Positions 17,683 to 27,102 of a stretch of DNA of 64,000 nucleotides are shown piece after piece (the first letter of the stretch is position 1; each line of letters opens with the position of its first letter). Source of the DNA: Cupriavidus taiwanensis. Its GTDB lineage: Bacteria; Pseudomonadota; Gammaproteobacteria; Burkholderiales; Burkholderiaceae. The notes beneath the pieces are model-generated. The model did not search any database and was not told the DNA's origin. It saw nothing but the letters and a program-made list of their open reading frames with translations. The stretch is from NCBI RefSeq assembly GCF_900250075.1, contig NZ_LT977070.1, positions 2,302,734 to 2,366,733 of the forward strand, in the 5' to 3' direction. A program made the translations under genes and the position numbers.

Positions 17683-18426
17683 TCAGCGCGGCAGGCGCCG
17701 CTGGCGCACGGCCTCGTACAGGCACACGCCGCTGGCCACCGACACGTTCAGGCTTTCCACGCCGCCCGCCATCGGGATGCCGACCAGCTCGTCGCAGGTC
17801 TCGCGCGTCAGGCGGCGCATGCCCTCCCCCTCGGCGCCCATCACGATCGCGGTCGGTCCCTTGAAATCGATGTCGTACAGCGACTTCTCGGTGCCGTCGG
17901 CGGTGCCGATCACCCAGATGCCGCGCTCCTGCAGTTCGCGCAGGGTTCGGGCCAGGTTGGTCACGGTGATATAGGGCACGGTCTCGGCCGCGCCGCTGGC
18001 GACCTTGGCCACGGTGGCGTTCAGGCCGACGCTGCGGTCCTTGGGCGCGATCACGGCGTGCGCGCCGGCACCGTCGGCCACGCGCAGGCAGGCGCCCAGG
18101 TTGTGCGGGTCGGTGACGCCGTCCAGCACCAGCAGCAGCGGCGTGCCTTCGATGCCGTCGAGCAACTCGTCCAGGTTCAGCGCCAGTGCCACGTCTTCGG
18201 CACGCGCCACCACGCCCTGGTGACGGTCGGTGCCGGCCATGCCGCGCAGGCGCTCGGCATCGACCGGATGCAGGCGCACGCCCAGGCTTTCGGCCAGGCG
18301 CACGAAGTCCTGCATGCGCCGGTCGCGGCGGGCGGATTCGATGTAGATGTCGGACACGCCCTTGGGGTCTTGCCGCAGGCGCGCGGTCACGGCGTGAAAG
18401 CCGATCAGGAGTTTTTGTTTAGCCAT
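17683..18426 (-). CDS. rlmB: 23S rRNA (guanosine-2251-2'-O)-methyltransferase
   Basis: SpoU-family SAM-dependent methyltransferase that modifies G2251 in the peptidyl-transferase P loop. The 247 residues show the N-terminal RNA-binding part ([16 protein letters not shown]) and the three SPOUT motifs [31 protein letters not shown] and [16 protein letters not shown], which form the knot. It follows rnr by about 78 bases, an association also seen in E. coli. Confidence 0.95.
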   Translation of the reverse strand: MAKQKLLIGFHAVTARLRQDPKGVSDIYIESARRDRRMQDFVRLAESLGVRLHPVDAERLRGMAGTDRHQGVVARAEDVALALNLDELLDGIEGTPLLLVLDGVTDPHNLGACLRVADGAGAHAVIAPKDRSVGLNATVAKVASGAAETVPYITVTNLARTLRELQERGIWVIGTADGTEKSLYDIDFKGPTAIVMGAEGEGMRRLTRETCDELVGIPMAGGVESLNVSVASGVCLYEAVRQRRLPR

Positions 18427-18504
18427 GGGCGCGATTGTACCCGCCCGGCCGCCGTCCCCGCGTGGGCGGGGGCGGCAACCCGACGGCAATCCAGCGCCGA
18501 TCCG

Positions 18505-21099
18505 CTAGCGCTTGCGCGGCGTGCGCTTGGCGGCGGTCTTGCCTGCCGGCTTGGCCGGGTGCGCCTTGGAGGCCGGCTTGCGCGGCTTTTCCAGGTGCGC
18601 GGGCTTGGGCTTGGCGGCGCGCTTGCCCGGCTTGCCGGTCTTCAGATGCGGCTTGAGCGGCGTGATCACCGCCTCGAACACCGGTTGCTCTTCGATCACC
18701 CGGTCCAGGGTTTCGTCGAACGACTCTTCCGGCTTGGAGGAACCGCCCAGCAGCGCCGCCAGCTGGCGGCCCTTCTTGCGCGCCGGCACCGCATGCGCGG
18801 CCGGCACGCGCGGCTGGGTCTCGGCGCCCGTAACCCGCGCGCGCAGAGTCTTCGCCGACGGCTCCTGCACCAGGCGGAAATCGATCTTGCGCGCATCCAG
18901 GTCGACGCGCGACACCTGCACGCGCACGCGGTCGGTGAGCCGGTAGCGGATGCCGGTGCGCTCGCCGCGCAGCTCGTTGCGGGCCTCGTCGTACTGGAAG
19001 TAGTCGCTGCCCAGCTCGGTCACGTGGACCAGGCCCTCCACGTACAACTCGTCGAGCTGCACGAAGATGCCGAACGAGGTCACGGCGCTGACGGTGCCGG
19101 CATAGTCGCTGCCCAGCTTGTCGCGCATGAAGTAGCACTTGAGCCAGGCCTCGACATCGCGCGAGGCCTCGTCGGCGCGGCGCTCGTTGGCCGAGCAGTG
19201 CAGGCCCAGCTCGTCCCAGATGGCCTCGTTGCGGCGGGCGCGCGCAGCGGTCAGCTCGGCCTTTTGCTCCGCGTCCTTGGCTTGCAGCCTGCGCGCCTTC
19301 GGCGAGATCGCGGTGTTCAGCTCGGTGCCGTGGGCAAATGCCGGCTGGTACTTGGTGTGCGCCAGCACCGCCTTGATCGCGCGGTGCACCAGCAGGTCGG
19401 GATAGCGGCGGATCGGGCTGGTGAAGTGAGCGTAGGCCTCGTACGCCAAGCCGAAGTGGCCGATATTGTCGGGGCTGTACACCGCCTGCTGCATCGAGCG
19501 CAGCAGCATGGTCTGCAGCATCGGCGCGTCCGGGCGGGACTTGATCTTGTCCATCACCTCGGCGTAGTCCGACGCCTGCGGCTTGTCGCCGCCGCCTAGC
19601 GACAGGCCGGCGGTGCGCAGGAAGTCGCGCAGGTTCTTCAGCTTCTCGTCGCTGGGGCCGGCATGGATGCGGTACAGCGCCGGGTGCTTGAAGCGTTCGA
19701 GGAAATCGGCCGCGCACACGTTGGCGGTCAGCATGCATTCCTCGATCAGCCGGTGCGCATCGTTGCGCGTGCGCGGCAAGATCTGCTCGATCTTCCCCTG
19801 CGCATTGCAGACGATATAGGTTTCGGTGGTGTCGAAGTCGATCGCCCCGCGCGCGCGCCGCGCCTTGAGCAGGACCTGGAACAGCTCGTACAGGTTCTGC
19901 AGGTGCGGCACCAGCTCGCTGCGCTTGTGCGCCTCGGGGCCCTTGGTGTTGGACAGCACCGCCCAGACCTCGTTGTAGGTCAGCCGCGCGGTCGAGTGCA
20001 TCACCGCCGGATAGAACTGGTAGCCCTTGAGCTCGCCCTTGGCGGTGATTACGGCATCGCACACCATGCACAGCCGGTCCACGTGCGGATTGAGCGAGCA
20101 CAGCCCGTTGGACAGCTTCTCCGGCAGCATCGGGATCACGCGCCGCGGGAAATACACCGAGGTGGCGCGGTCGAGCGCGTCGGCATCGAGCGGCGTGCCC
20201 GGACGCACGTAGTGCGACACGTCGGCGATCGCCACGATCAGGCGCCAGCCCTTGGCGCGGCCGATCCTGACCGGCTCGCAATAGACCGCGTCGTCGAAGT
20301 CGCGCGCATCTTCGCCGTCGATGGTGACCAGCGGGATGTCGCGCAGGTCGATGCGGTGGTCCAGGTCGGCCTGGCGCACCTCGTCGGGCAGCCCCGCGGC
20401 TTCCTGGGCAGCGGCCGGAGAGAACTGGTGCGGCACGCCGTACTTGCGCACGGCGATCTCGATCTCCATGCCGGGGTCGTCGATTTCGCCCAGCACCTCC
20501 ACCACGCGGCCCACCGGCTGCACGTAGCGGTCGGGGAATTCGGTCAGCTCGACGCTGACCACCTGCCCCACGCGGGCCTTGCCCTGCGCCTTGGGCGGGA
20601 TCAGGATGTCCTGGCTGATGCGCTTGTCTTCGGGCGCGACCACCAGCACGCCGCCCTCGCTGAGCAGGCGGCCGATGACATAGCGGTTGGCGCGCTCGAT
20701 GATCTCGACGATCTGCCCTTCAGGGCGACCGCGCCGGTCATAGCCCACCACGCGCACTTGCGCGCGGTCGTTGTGCATGGCCTTCTGCAGTTCGCGCTCG
20801 GGCAGGAAGATATCGTCCTCGCCGTCGTCGCGGATCAGGAAGCCGAAGCCGTCGCGGTGGCCCTGCACCCGGCCGGTGACGAAGTTGGGCTGGTGCGCCA
20901 GCTCGTAGCGGCCCTTGCGGTTGAGCTCGATCTGGCCGTCGCGCTCCATCGCGGCCAGGCGCTTCTGGAAGCCGTCATGCTCCTTGCGCGTGACCGCCAG
21001 CGCCTTGGCGATATCGCCTGCCGACTGGGGGGATCCCGACGTTCTCAGCACGCCCAGGATTTCTTCCCGGCTGGGGATCGGATAGTTATTCTGATTCAA
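18505..21099 (-). CDS. rnr: Ribonuclease R
   Basis: Processive 3'-5' exoribonuclease able to degrade structured RNA. From the TTG at 21099 it has 864 residues: an N-terminal helix-turn-helix (NYPIPSREEILGVLRTSG), cold-shock domains, the RNB catalytic domain with TIDGEDARDFDDAVYCE (the metal-binding Asp residues), an S1 domain (VTSFGIFVQLDELYVEGLVH), and a Lys/Ala/Pro-rich tail. No ATG exists at a plausible start. The TTG at 21099 immediately precedes the conserved NQNNYPIPSREE; a second TTG is at 21123. The only in-frame ATG upstream lies inside the tRNA gene. The promoter must overlap that of the divergent tRNA. Confidence 0.93.
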   Translation of the reverse strand: MNQNNYPIPSREEILGVLRTSGSPQSAGDIAKALAVTRKEHDGFQKRLAAMERDGQIELNRKGRYELAHQPNFVTGRVQGHRDGFGFLIRDDGEDDIFLPERELQKAMHNDRAQVRVVGYDRRGRPEGQIVEIIERANRYVIGRLLSEGGVLVVAPEDKRISQDILIPPKAQGKARVGQVVSVELTEFPDRYVQPVGRVVEVLGEIDDPGMEIEIAVRKYGVPHQFSPAAAQEAAGLPDEVRQADLDHRIDLRDIPLVTIDGEDARDFDDAVYCEPVRIGRAKGWRLIVAIADVSHYVRPGTPLDADALDRATSVYFPRRVIPMLPEKLSNGLCSLNPHVDRLCMVCDAVITAKGELKGYQFYPAVMHSTARLTYNEVWAVLSNTKGPEAHKRSELVPHLQNLYELFQVLLKARRARGAIDFDTTETYIVCNAQGKIEQILPRTRNDAHRLIEECMLTANVCAADFLERFKHPALYRIHAGPSDEKLKNLRDFLRTAGLSLGGGDKPQASDYAEVMDKIKSRPDAPMLQTMLLRSMQQAVYSPDNIGHFGLAYEAYAHFTSPIRRYPDLLVHRAIKAVLAHTKYQPAFAHGTELNTAISPKARRLQAKDAEQKAELTAARARRNEAIWDELGLHCSANERRADEASRDVEAWLKCYFMRDKLGSDYAGTVSAVTSFGIFVQLDELYVEGLVHVTELGSDYFQYDEARNELRGERTGIRYRLTDRVRVQVSRVDLDARKIDFRLVQEPSAKTLRARVTGAETQPRVPAAHAVPARKKGRQLAALLGGSSKPEESFDETLDRVIEEQPVFEAVITPLKPHLKTGKPGKRAAKPKPAHLEKPRKPASKAHPAKPAGKTAAKRTPRKR

Positions 21100-21116
21100 T
21101 TTTTTCTGGAAACTAT

Positions 21117-21144
21117 TTGACAAAATTCTCGCGCTCTCTATAAT
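21117..21144 (+). promoter_or_regulatory. Strong sigma-70 promoter of tRNA-Leu
   Basis: Perfect TTGACA (21117-21122) and TATAAT (21139-21144) with a 16-base spacer; the start would be near 21151, 19 bases before the mature tRNA. The promoter lies at the start of rnr, which is read the other way. A minus-strand TATAGA (21142-21137) overlaps the same -10. Confidence 0.9.
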
Positions 21145-21169
21145 GAGCGCTTCGGTTGTTTCGACACCT

Positions 21170-21256
21170 GCCCAGGTGGCGGAATTGGTAGACGCACTAG
21201 GTTCAGGTCCTAGCGGTGGCAACACTGTGGAGGTTCGAGTCCTCTCCTGGGCACCA
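21170..21256 (+). tRNA. tRNA-Leu (anticodon CAG)
   Basis: An 87-nt class II tRNA with encoded CCA end. The acceptor stem GCCCAGG pairs with CCTGGGC; the anticodon stem CTAGG/CCTAG holds the loop TTCAGGT with anticodon CAG, reading CUG, the preferred leucine codon of this GC-rich genome. A variable arm (CGGTGGCAACACTG) and the T loop GGTTCGAGTCC follow. Confidence 0.97.
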
Positions 21257-21265
21257 AATTACCGG

Positions 21266-21302
21266 AAAACCCGCAGCGCTTTCGAGCCCTGCGGGTTTTT
21301 TG
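21266..21302 (+). terminator. Terminator of tRNA-Leu
   Basis: AAAACCCGCAG, a loop, then CTGCGGGTTTTTT, starting 10 bases after the CCA end. Confidence 0.9.
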
Positions 21303-21560
21303 TTTTCTACGCCTGTTTCGCGCATCAGATCCGGCAACTTGCACTCCTTGCTTGGCGGCACTGCCGCGATGTCATACCTGCGAGCGTACGGGTTTTTTCC
21401 CGTCCGTGAAACCGCGCACCGTACCCCGCGCGGCAGCCGCACCACAAGGTTACGGCAATGTCGGGGAGTGTAACAGCTTCAGTGGCGATTCCGGCATTCC
21501 GGCGGCCACTGCAAACCATTTCGCCGCAACCGCTTTCTCCCGACGCTTGACGCCACCCCT
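21303..21560. other. Gene-free interval between tRNA-Leu and the Rrf2 gene
   Basis: No convincing coding frame or RNA gene is visible. The only structure noted is a short inverted repeat, ACGGG-tttttt-CCCGT (21388-21403). The right end runs into the Rrf2 operator-like box at 21561. Confidence 0.5.
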
Positions 21561-21591
21561 GATGTGTAACTACCATAGTTTCATATCGAAC
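21561..21591 (+). promoter_or_regulatory. Operator-like box in front of the Rrf2 gene
   Basis: GATGTGTAAC followed by TACCAT and AGTTTCATATC, ending about 9 bases before the ATG at 21600. GTAACTA-CCA-TAGTTTC is an imperfect dyad (6 of 7 pairs). Nearly the same 31-base sequence stands before the next gene (22047-22077). Autoregulation by the Rrf2 protein is the simplest reading. Confidence 0.65.
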
Positions 21592-21599
21592 CCGACACC

Positions 21600-22034
21600 A
21601 TGAGCACAAGCAGCCGGTTTGCCGTCGCCGTCCATATCCTCACCCTGCTGGCCAGTTCCGCCGAGCCGCTGCCGTCGTCGCTGATTGCCGGCAGCGTCGG
21701 CACCAACCCGGCGCTGATCCGGCGCCTGGTCGGCCAGCTGGCGGAGGCGGGACTGGTGGCCACCACCATGGGCAGCACCGGCGGCGCCGCGCTGGCGCGG
21801 CCGGCCGCGTCGATCACGCTGCTGGAGGTGTTCCGCGTGGTCGAAACCACCGCGCTGATCACGCTGCACCAGAGTGCGCCCAATCCGGCCTGCATGGTCG
21901 GGCGCGAAATCACCGGCGCGCTGCGCAAGGTTGCCGACCGCGCGCAGGCGGCCATGGACGAGACCCTGGCCGGCGTCACCATCGCCAGCATGCTGGCCGA
22001 TGTCGAGCGCGGCAGCCAGCGCCGCAAGCGCTGA
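21600..22034 (+). CDS. Rrf2-family transcriptional regulator
   Basis: A 144-residue Rrf2 winged-helix regulator resembling the YwnA branch. The N-terminal half is the helix-turn-helix (FAVAVHILTLLASSAE, NPALIRRLVGQLAEAGLV), with a wing of Gly/Ala (GSTGGAALA), then a dimerisation helix. Unlike IscR or NsrR it has only one Cys (NPACMVGRE), so an iron-sulfur cluster is unlikely; the single Cys could sense oxidants or electrophiles, which is inferred. It precedes an NAD(P)-binding gene, and both carry the same upstream box. Confidence 0.9.
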   Translation: MSTSSRFAVAVHILTLLASSAEPLPSSLIAGSVGTNPALIRRLVGQLAEAGLVATTMGSTGGAALARPAASITLLEVFRVVETTALITLHQSAPNPACMVGREITGALRKVADRAQAAMDETLAGVTIASMLADVERGSQRRKR

Positions 22035-22046
22035 TTTTTTTACCCC

Positions 22047-22077
22047 GATGTGTAACCACATCAGTTTCATATCCAAC
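22047..22077 (+). promoter_or_regulatory. Second copy of the Rrf2 operator-like box
   Basis: GATGTGTAACCACATCAGTT followed by TCATATCCAAC, matching the box at 21561-21591 in about 26 of 31 positions. It lies just after the Rrf2 stop and 22 bases before the next ATG. Confidence 0.65.
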
Positions 22078-22098
22078 TGACTCAACCAAGGAGTGACC

Positions 22099-22710
22099 AT
22101 GAAGATCGCCATCATTGGAGCCAGCGGCCGCGTTGGCACGCGCCTGACCGACGAAGCCGTGCGCCGCGGCCACCAGGTGACCGCCATCGCGCACCAGGCC
22201 AGCCGTTTGCCCGCGCGCGCAGGGGTGACCAGCAAGGATGTGGATGCGACCGACAGCGCGGCGCTGAGCGCCGCCCTCGCCGGCCATGATGCCGTCATCA
22301 GCACCGCGCGCTTCGCCCAGCTGAACGCGCAGCAGGTCACCACGGCGGTGCGCCAGGCGGGCGTGCCGCGGCTGCTGGTGGTGGGCGGTGCCGGCAGCCT
22401 CCATGTCGCGCCGGGCGTGCAGCTGGTCGACACCCCCAACTTTCCCGACGCCTACAAGGCCGAGGCGCTGGCCGGCCGCGACTTCCTGAACGCGCTGCGC
22501 GGCGAGCAGCAGATCGACTGGACCTTCCTGTCGCCGTCCGCGCTGTTCGAGCCGGGCGAGCGCACCGGCCAATTCCGCATCGGCAAGGAAGACCTGCTGA
22601 GCGACGCAGCAGGCAAGAGCTGGATCTCGATGGAAGACTATGCCATCGCGATGCTCGATGAAATCGAGACGCCGGCGCATTCGCGCCAGCGCTTCACGGT
22701 GGGCTACTGA
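22099..22710 (+). CDS. NAD(P)H-binding atypical short-chain reductase (YwnB-like)
   Basis: A 203-residue Rossmann-fold protein of the NAD(P)-binding/NmrA-like group. The N-terminus MKIAIIGASGRVGTRLTDEA has the GxxGxxG dinucleotide motif; later AALAGHDAVISTARF and LLVVGGAGSLHVAPG follow the extended-SDR layout. No classical YxxxK is evident, as in flavin-reductase or quinone-reductase-like relatives. AAGGAG precedes the ATG at 22099. It forms a two-gene unit with the Rrf2 regulator and is probably its target, perhaps in electrophile or redox stress. Confidence 0.88.
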   Translation: MKIAIIGASGRVGTRLTDEAVRRGHQVTAIAHQASRLPARAGVTSKDVDATDSAALSAALAGHDAVISTARFAQLNAQQVTTAVRQAGVPRLLVVGGAGSLHVAPGVQLVDTPNFPDAYKAEALAGRDFLNALRGEQQIDWTFLSPSALFEPGERTGQFRIGKEDLLSDAAGKSWISMEDYAIAMLDEIETPAHSRQRFTVGY

Positions 22711-22722
22711 GCCGGACCGCGC

Positions 22723-23292
22723 TCAGTCGCGCCCGCCGTCGTCCAGCAGGCTGGCGCGCTTGCCGCGCTTGAGCCACGCGGCGAGGTTGTGCGGGCGCAG
22801 CGTGTCGTACTCTTCGAACGGCTGGTGGATCCAGGGATTCGACTCGAGGAAGGTGACGTGGTAGTCCGGCTCCACCTTGGAGCACGCCTTGTACCACAGC
22901 ACCGCCGAGCGCACTTCGGTCACCGCCGGATAGCGTTCCTTGAGGTGGCGGCCCACGCGCTCGAGCGTGATGCCCGAGTCCACCAGGTCGTCGACCAGCA
23001 GGATCTTGCCGCTCAGCTCGCCACGGGTCATGGTGATGTACTGCGCGATGTCGAGATCGCCCTGCTGCGTGCCGGCGGCCTCGCGGTAGCTGCTGGTGGC
23101 CAGGATGGCCAGCGGCACGTCGAAGATGCGCGACATCTGGTCGCCCACGCGCAGCCCGCCGCGTGCGAGGCAAAGGATCTTGTCGAACTTCCAGCCCGAC
23201 TCATGCACGTTCAGCGACAGGCGTGCGATCAGGCGATGATATTCGTCCCAGGAGACCCACAGGTTCTCGTCATCGTTGGTAGGCAGGTTCAT
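22723..23292 (-). CDS. Phosphoribosyltransferase (purine salvage type)
   Basis: The 189-residue protein has the PRPP-binding loop KILLVDDLVDSGITL and an upstream LCLARGGLRVGDQMSR, typical of type I phosphoribosyltransferases of the xanthine/hypoxanthine-guanine group. It converts a free purine base and PRPP to a nucleotide in the cytoplasm. The start at 23292 (MNLPTNDDENLWVSWDEY) is taken because the frame upstream is not protein-like. It follows purA (AMP branch) by about 125 bases, consistent with a purine role. Base specificity cannot be read from the sequence. Confidence 0.9.
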   Translation of the reverse strand: MNLPTNDDENLWVSWDEYHRLIARLSLNVHESGWKFDKILCLARGGLRVGDQMSRIFDVPLAILATSSYREAAGTQQGDLDIAQYITMTRGELSGKILLVDDLVDSGITLERVGRHLKERYPAVTEVRSAVLWYKACSKVEPDYHVTFLESNPWIHQPFEEYDTLRPHNLAAWLKRGKRASLLDDGGRD

Positions 23293-23335
23293 CGTTTTGC
23301 TCGTGATATCGTGCGGTCGGTTGACCGATATGGCT

Positions 23336-23355
23336 CGGCCCGCTTGCGCGGGCCG
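23336..23355. terminator. Stem-loop between purA and the phosphoribosyltransferase
   Basis: CGGCCCGC-ttgc-GCGGGCCG, an 8-bp perfect stem. The T-rich flank (ATTTATTTT) is on the plus-strand side, so for the minus-strand genes it would be an RNA structure or weak attenuator rather than a proper terminator. Confidence 0.35.
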
Positions 23356-23417
23356 ATTTATTTTCTGGCGGGCCGCGGCGCTCGTGGTGCGCGGCCCTGC
23401 GGGTAGTGCGCAGGCGC

Positions 23418-24776
<1,359 letters not shown>

Positions 24777-24843
24777 TTAAAAACGTATTCTACTCTTGTT
24801 GCCGGGCGATTCCGGGTTTTTGGACCGCCGCGGCGTCGATGCG

Positions 24844-25995
24844 TCAGCGCGGCACCACGGCCCAGCCGGCATCGTTGCGCACCAGCTGCCGGTCGCAATT
24901 GAATTCATCGAGCTCATGCGTGTGGCCGGGCAGCGACTGGATCACGATCTCGCCCCCGGCGCGCAGCGCGGCGATCGCGGCACGAAGTGCCGGGTCCGCA
25001 TCCCAGGGGGCGAAAATCGCCAGCGCACGCACCTCGACGGGTGACAGCGCCGCCACTTCACGCAGGTCCAGCGAGAAACCCGTGGCCGGACGCGCGCGGC
25101 CGAAGGCCTCGCCCACCTTGTCGTAGCGGCCGCCCCGGGCCACGTAGTTGGGCAGGCCCGCCACATAGGCCGCGAACATCACGCCACTGTGGTAGTGGTA
25201 GCCGCGCAGGTCCGACAGGTCGATATTGACGCTGGCGCCGCGCACCTGCACCGCCAGCGCCGCCAGTTCATCGAGCGCACGGCCGATGGCCGGGCTCGCC
25301 GGCAGCGTCGCGCGGGCGCGCTCGATCACCTCGACGCCGCCGTACAGCGTCGGCAGCGCCAGCAGCGCGTCGCGCTCGGTCTGCGGCATGCCGTCGGTCA
25401 GCTCGCGCAGGGCCGGCACGTCCTTGGTTTCCAGCGCGGCAAACAACGCGTCCTCGATCTTCCGGATCGACGGCAGGCCGGCCAGCAACGCCTCCAGGAT
25501 GCCGGCATGGCACAGGTCGATACGGATATCCGACAGGCCCGCCGCGGTCAGGGCCGCCAGCATCAGCTCCTGGATCTCGACGTCGGCTTCCAGGCCGGCA
25601 TGGCCATAGATCTCGGCGCCGATCTGGATCGGCTCGCGGGTGGCGTGGAACCCCGCCGGGCGCGCGTGCAGCACGTTGCCGGCGTAGCAGAGCCGGGTCA
25701 CGCCGGGACGGTTCAGCAAGTGGGCATCGATGCGCGCCACCTGCGGCGTGATATCGGCGCGCAGCCCCATGGTGCGGCCCGACAGCTGGTCGACCAGCTT
25801 GAGCGTGCGCAGGTCGAGGTCATGGCCGGTGCCGGTCAGCAGCGACTCGAGGTATTCCAGCATCGGCGGCATCACCAGTTCGTAGCCGTAGGTGCGGAAC
25901 AAGTCCAGCATGCGGCGGCGCAGCTCTTCGATCTTGCGCGCTTCCGACGGCAGCACGTCGGCAATGTTTTCTGGCAGCAGCCAATGGTTGGACAT
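24844..25995 (-). CDS. hisZ: ATP phosphoribosyltransferase regulatory subunit
   Basis: HisZ resembles a histidyl-tRNA synthetase core without the anticodon domain. It activates the short catalytic HisG in the first step of histidine synthesis, so a short-form HisG is expected elsewhere. The 383 residues include [34 protein letters not shown], the class II synthetase motif-like [16 protein letters not shown], and [14 protein letters not shown]. The start at 25995 begins at the conserved N-terminus; an upstream frame extension is not protein-like. It sits after the hflC terminator, so it starts its own unit with purA. Confidence 0.95.
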   Translation of the reverse strand: MSNHWLLPENIADVLPSEARKIEELRRRMLDLFRTYGYELVMPPMLEYLESLLTGTGHDLDLRTLKLVDQLSGRTMGLRADITPQVARIDAHLLNRPGVTRLCYAGNVLHARPAGFHATREPIQIGAEIYGHAGLEADVEIQELMLAALTAAGLSDIRIDLCHAGILEALLAGLPSIRKIEDALFAALETKDVPALRELTDGMPQTERDALLALPTLYGGVEVIERARATLPASPAIGRALDELAALAVQVRGASVNIDLSDLRGYHYHSGVMFAAYVAGLPNYVARGGRYDKVGEAFGRARPATGFSLDLREVAALSPVEVRALAIFAPWDADPALRAAIAALRAGGEIVIQSLPGHTHELDEFNCDRQLVRNDAGWAVVPR

Positions 25996-26127
25996 GGTGA
26001 ATCTCTTCTCAGTCATTCAGTTGCCTGCAGGCGCAGCGCCTGCAAGGACCGGGCCGGGCCCGGCAAAAAACCTGGGTGCGGGCACCGCGCGCCCGCGCCA
26101 TCACTCCGCAGCGACGGCTCCAGCCGG

Positions 26128-26155
26128 ACAAAACCCCGGCAAGCCGGGGTTTTGT
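26128..26155 (-). terminator. Terminator after hflC
   Basis: ACAAAACCCCGGC-aa-GCCGGGGTTTTGT, a 13-bp perfect stem starting 29 bases after the hflC stop. It separates the hfq-hflXKC run from hisZ-purA. Confidence 0.9.
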
Positions 26156-26183
26156 CAGTTCGCCACACGGACAGGCGACGGTG

Positions 26184-27092
26184 CTAGCGCTTGCCTCCGC
26201 CATTGCCCGAAGCCGCGGCCGCGGCGCCGCCGCTGGAACGCATGTAGCGGAAGAACTCGGAATTCGGCTCCAGCACCAGCACGTCGCGCTTGTCGCGGAA
26301 GGTGTTGCGGTAGGCCTCCATGCTGCGCCAGAACTGCGCGAACTGGGGATCGCGGCCAAACGCCTCGCCATAGATCTGCGACGCCTTGGCATCGCCCTCG
26401 CCCTTGATCATCTGCGCATCGCGATAGGCCTGGGCCAGCACCACTTCGCGCTGGCGGTCGGCGTCGGCGCGGATCTTCTCGCCCTCGGCGGCGCCGGTGG
26501 AGCGCAACTCGTTGGCCACGCGCTTGCGCTCGGCCTCCATGCGGCGATACACCGATTCGCTGATGGCGGGCAGCAGGTCGACGCGCTTCAGGCGCACATC
26601 GAGAATCTCGACGCCGACCGACTTGGCGTACTCGCTCATGCCGTTGCGGATGGCCTGCATCACCTGCTCGCGCTCGCCCGCGACCACGTCGGCGACGGTG
26701 CGCTTGCCGAACTCCTCGCGCGCCACCGAGTCGATGCGCTGCGTCATGCGGTCCTGCGCACCGCGCAGGTTGCCGCCGAAGGCGACGAAGAACTTGCGCG
26801 GATCGGTGATGCGCCATTTGACGAACCAGTCCACCACCATGCTCTTCTTCTCGGCGGTCAGGAAGCGCTCGTTGGCGGCGACGTCGATGGTCTGCAGGCG
26901 ACGGTCCATGAACACCACGTTCTGGAACGGCGGCGGCAGCTTGAAGTGCAGGCCCGGCTCGCGCACCACCTCCTTGATCTGGCCGAAGGCGAACACCACG
27001 GCGTACTGGCGCTGGTCGACCACGAACAGCATGGACGAGACCACGGCCAGCAGGATGAAAAAGCCGATCGCGAAGGAAATCAGTCGGTTCAT
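26184..27092 (-). CDS. hflC: FtsH protease modulator HflC
   Basis: HflC and HflK form a large periplasm-facing cage that surrounds and controls the membrane protease FtsH. The 302-residue protein starts with one transmembrane helix (ISFAIGFFILLAVVSSMLFV). The SPFH/band-7 domain follows (DQRQYAVVFAFGQIKEVV, PGLHFKLPPPFQNV), then a long helical region. It ends in a Gly/Ala tail. The ATG at 27092 lies 10 bases after the hflK stop; upstream sequence in frame is not protein-like. Confidence 0.96.
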   Translation of the reverse strand: MNRLISFAIGFFILLAVVSSMLFVVDQRQYAVVFAFGQIKEVVREPGLHFKLPPPFQNVVFMDRRLQTIDVAANERFLTAEKKSMVVDWFVKWRITDPRKFFVAFGGNLRGAQDRMTQRIDSVAREEFGKRTVADVVAGEREQVMQAIRNGMSEYAKSVGVEILDVRLKRVDLLPAISESVYRRMEAERKRVANELRSTGAAEGEKIRADADRQREVVLAQAYRDAQMIKGEGDAKASQIYGEAFGRDPQFAQFWRSMEAYRNTFRDKRDVLVLEPNSEFFRYMRSSGGAAAAASGNGGGKR

Positions 27093-27102
27093 GACGGTCT
27101 CC

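Noticed and set aside
26017..26127. Small DUF2065 membrane gene often found between hflC and hisZ
   Set aside because: No frame in this gap encodes such a protein; only the hflC terminator and presumably the hisZ promoter are present.
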